Below the pieces are notes generated by a model. The model was not told the origin of the DNA. It searched no databases and saw only the letters and a program-made list of their open reading frames with translations. Of a stretch of DNA of 6,247 nt, positions 4,163 through 6,247 are shown one piece after another (the first letter of the stretch is position 1; each line of letters begins with the position of its first letter). The position numbers and the translations under genes were made by a program. The DNA is from Candidatus Omnitrophota bacterium (lineage in GTDB: Bacteria > Omnitrophota > Gorgyraeia > Aquiviventales > Aquiviventaceae): contig JACQRD010000094.1 of assembly GCA_016206675.1 (NCBI GenBank), forward strand, positions 1-6,247. The letters are read 5' to 3'.

Positions 4163-5085
4163 AGGACCCTGCGCGCGACCGATTTCCCGCCTATCTTCCG
4201 CTGTGGTATCGGGCCTTCTTGCGCTTCCGCAAGACCTATCGGCAGACCGCGACGCGCCTGGCCGAATCGGCCGCCGCCAAGCGGCCGCTCGATCCGCTGC
4301 TGGCCGACGGCGCTGCGGCGTCGCATCAGGATGACGGCGCGAATCCTGCCGACGCGTTGACCAAATGCGCCAAGTGGTTCGAGGAGGATCTTCAACGGCC
4401 CGACGTCAAGGCGGTGGCCGACCGGATCCTGGCGCTGAAGGCCGAGCTGGACGCCCGTGGGCTGCGGTCTACCAATACCGCCGGCAACTTCCTCTCGCGC
4501 GAGTACCATGCGGCCAGCGAGCGCGGCAAATTGTGGGAAAACGCCTGGGTCATCCGCCATGCGGACCTCCGCCCAGGCCAGCGCGTGCTGGATGTCGGCG
4601 GGGCCTCGACGCTCTTTTCGTTTTATCTGGCCAGCCTCGGCTGCGAGGTGGCCGTCGTCGACAACGACTGGGCCAACTGCGGCACGCTCTTCAACGCGAC
4701 CTACGTCGCCAAGCGGATGGGCTGGCGGCTGCGCGCGCTGGATCGCGACGTGCAGCGGCCGCTGCCGTTTCCCGATGCCTCGTTGGACCGCGCGTTTTCC
4801 ATCTGCGTGCTCGAGCATCTGCCACCGCGGCTGCGGCAAGGCGTCATGAAGGAGATCGGCCGCGTGCTGAAGCCCGGCGGCATCGCGGGATTCACCACCG
4901 ACTACGACGAGGTCCGGCCGGTGCTGCTCACCGACAAGGGGCTGCGCTTTGCCTACAAGAGCAAGCTGGAGCGTGACGTGATCCGCCCCTCGGGGCTTGA
5001 GCTCTTCGGAGCGGCCCATTGGGTGGATGCCTGCTCCCGGGAGTCGTTTCTTGGCGCCTTCTTCCTCGCTAAGCCGTCTCGCTGA
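4159..5085 (+). CDS. Class I SAM-dependent methyltransferase (Methyltransf_11 type)
   Basis: The product is 308 residues. An N-terminal, largely helical extension of about 135 residues precedes the Rossmann-like core. Motif I is VLDVGGAS (143-150), the SAM glycine loop. VVDND (166-170) ends strand 2 with the acidic residue that normally holds the ribose hydroxyls. DRAFSICVLEHLPP (E219, H220) is motif IV and its following segment, and RVLKPGG (235-241) is the usual motif near strand 5. The domain transfers a methyl group from SAM to an unknown small molecule or glycan. Its overlap with an O-antigen-ligase-like gene suggests a sugar, lipid or polysaccharide intermediate, which is inference. ATG 4159 is chosen because AGAGGTGG (4147-4154) gives a good ribosome site and because of the ATGA overlap with the leader ORF; the in-frame upstream start at 4102 lies within that ORF. 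Translation is probably controlled by the inverted repeat. Confidence 0.88.
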   Translation: MKDPARDRFPAYLPLWYRAFLRFRKTYRQTATRLAESAAAKRPLDPLLADGAAASHQDDGANPADALTKCAKWFEEDLQRPDVKAVADRILALKAELDARGLRSTNTAGNFLSREYHAASERGKLWENAWVIRHADLRPGQRVLDVGGASTLFSFYLASLGCEVAVVDNDWANCGTLFNATYVAKRMGWRLRALDRDVQRPLPFPDASLDRAFSICVLEHLPPRLRQGVMKEIGRVLKPGGIAGFTTDYDEVRPVLLTDKGLRFAYKSKLERDVIRPSGLELFGAAHWVDACSRESFLGAFFLAKPSR

Positions 5086-6247
5086 CCGCGCGGCGTTCTG
5101 GAGTCTTGTCGCCTGCGCGGCGGTGGCCCCCCTCGGCATGGCGCCGCAGGAGGCGACGATCGTGCTGGCCATCGTCGCGTGGCTGATCAAGCACGCGGCC
5201 GATCGCGCCTGGCCGCGGCAGACGCCCGCGACGTGGCCGCTGCTGCTCTGGGTGCTGATCGCCGCGCTCTCCCTCGTGAATGCCGCCCACCTGCCCACCA
5301 GCCTGAAGGGGCTGCAGAAGATGGCGAAGGTCATCGGCCTCTTCTTCGTTGCGTCAGAGACGCTGCGCAGCCGCCAGCGGCTGCTGGCGGTGCTCACCGC
5401 GATGATGCTCGGCGCCGTAATCGTTTCGGCCGATGGGCTCGCACAGGTTGCGCGCGGCGCCGACCTGATTTACGGGCACGCCGCAGGGATGACCCCCGGC
5501 GGTTGGCCGCGGCTGGCCGCCACCTTCGGCCATCCGAACGACTTCGGCACCTATGCGGTGACGATCCTGCCCGCCTGCGTGATGATGGCGCTGCCCTCCA
5601 TGACGCTCAGGCGCCGCTGGTGGTCGTGGGGCGTGGTCGGACTGCTGGGGATCTGCCTGCTCTTCACCTTTTCCCGCTCCTCGGCGCTGGCGGTGGCGGT
5701 CAGCGTGACGGCCTTCGCCGTCCTGCGGCGCGCCTGGAAGTCGCTAGTGGTGCTTGGGGCGGTGGGAGCCGTTGGTGCGCTGTGCCTGCCGGCGCCCATT
5801 CGCGAGTGGGTGGCCAGCCAGCCCTCGTGGCTGCACGCCATCGCCCAGCCGCTGCGGTTTGAAATCTGGCAGGCCGGCTTCAACATGATCCGGGAGCATC
5901 CGTACCTGGGCATCGGCGTCAATCAATTCGTCCGCAACTATGCGCGCTACCGGATTCCCGGCGATACGCTGGAGGCCGCGTACGGGCACAACCACTACCT
6001 GCAGATGGCGGCGGAGATCGGCATGATCGGCCTGGGCGCGTTTCTCTGGCTGCTGGGGCGCACGGCGGTCGTCTGGGGCCGGCTGCTGCGGCATCGCGAG
6101 GCGTGGGTGCGGTCGGCGGCGATGGGTTTGGGCTGCGGGGTGGTGGCATTCTTGACGATCGGGCTGCTCGAATCGGCGCTGCACTCCAGCCGCACGAACG
6201 TCTTCTTCTGGCTCTGGATGGGCACGCTCCATGGATTGGGCACAATC
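5051..6247 (+). CDS. O-antigen ligase/polymerase family membrane protein (3' end outside window)
   Basis: The open frame runs past the right edge, giving 399 residues. Multiple hydrophobic helices are visible, starting with AAFWSLVACAAVAPLG. Family features include TFGHPNDFGTYA (158-169), FTFSRSSALAV (conserved SR at 208-209), the loop segment FNMIREHPYLGIGVNQF, and YGHNHYLQMAAEIGMIGLGAF (H313, N314, H315), matching the H-N-x-Y/F-L-x-x-x-x-E-x-G-x-x-G hallmark of the Wzy_C/WaaL domain. Such inner-membrane proteins join or polymerise undecaprenyl-linked glycans on the periplasmic side. The substrate cannot be told, and ligase versus polymerase is unresolved. The start is uncertain: TTG 5051 has GGGAG (5039-5043) seven bases upstream and overlaps the methyltransferase by 35 bp; ATG 5027 would overlap by 59 bp; ATG 5138 would cut off the first helix. 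Overlap implies cotranscription with the methyltransferase. The length suggests little is missing at the C-terminus. Confidence 0.87.
   Translation, partial: MAPSSSLSRLADRAAFWSLVACAAVAPLGMAPQEATIVLAIVAWLIKHAADRAWPRQTPATWPLLLWVLIAALSLVNAAHLPTSLKGLQKMAKVIGLFFVASETLRSRQRLLAVLTAMMLGAVIVSADGLAQVARGADLIYGHAAGMTPGGWPRLAATFGHPNDFGTYAVTILPACVMMALPSMTLRRRWWSWGVVGLLGICLLFTFSRSSALAVAVSVTAFAVLRRAWKSLVVLGAVGAVGALCLPAPIREWVASQPSWLHAIAQPLRFEIWQAGFNMIREHPYLGIGVNQFVRNYARYRIPGDTLEAAYGHNHYLQMAAEIGMIGLGAFLWLLGRTAVVWGRLLRHREAWVRSAAMGLGCGVVAFLTIGLLESALHSSRTNVFFWLWMGTLHGLGTI

Noticed and set aside
3826..5397. A 523-codon open frame on the minus strand, antisense to the methyltransferase and the start of the ligase
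   Set aside because: It is the mirror of well-supported plus-strand genes with recognisable motifs, overlaps the minus-strand membrane protein in another frame, and its arginine/glycine/alanine-rich translation is typical of a shadow in GC-rich DNA.
5179..5862. A 227-codon plus-strand frame within the ligase region
   Set aside because: It is out of frame with the ligase, whose membrane helices and HNHYLQ motif are clear. The alternative translation is arginine/alanine-rich without features.

Overview
The window is a gene-dense, high-GC stretch from what looks like a Gram-negative bacterium. This rests on a lipoprotein-type signal peptide, a predicted inner-membrane O-antigen-ligase-like polymerase and a membrane-anchored methionine sulfoxide reductase whose catalytic domain is predicted to face the periplasm. 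The phylum cannot be fixed from sequence alone. Coding frames have strongly GC-biased third positions, so long antisense and out-of-frame shadow ORFs are common and have been left out.

Layout. (1) 1-219 is the 3' end of an unrecognised plus-strand gene. (2) 220-465 is non-coding and holds a cluster of short inverted repeats (248-334) and a plausible promoter. (3) 466-1272 is an MsrA with two N-terminal membrane helices. Four bases later comes 1277-2413, a DEDDh 3'-5' exonuclease joined to a degenerate GIY-YIG (UvrC/Cho-like) domain. The two probably form an oxidative damage/DNA repair operon, possibly with a 56-codon ORF (2443-2613) at its end. (4) A near-consensus promoter (2610-2638) drives a lipoprotein (2649-3281), which overlaps tail-to-tail with a minus-strand single-pass membrane protein (3270-3944). 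(5) A 65-bp divergent promoter region separates that protein from a plus-strand surface-polysaccharide unit: a 50-codon leader ORF (4010-4162), a class I SAM methyltransferase (4159-5085) and an O-antigen-ligase-type membrane protein (5051 to the window end, open).

The most striking element is 4013-4160. A perfect 19-bp inverted repeat joins the first codons of the leader ORF to the Shine-Dalgarno sequence and start codon of the methyltransferase. Between its arms lie three more adjacent inverted repeats, including an 18-bp perfect palindrome, so the RNA can be drawn as a compact four-way cloverleaf. The likely reading is a translated, self-folding leader that hides the methyltransferase start site until ribosomes on the leader ORF open it. 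A small palindromic mobile element is the main alternative.

A second recurring pattern is that four candidate promoters place their -10 box only about 7-12 bases upstream of a start codon. That predicts leaderless or nearly leaderless mRNAs and helps fix the start codons chosen here.
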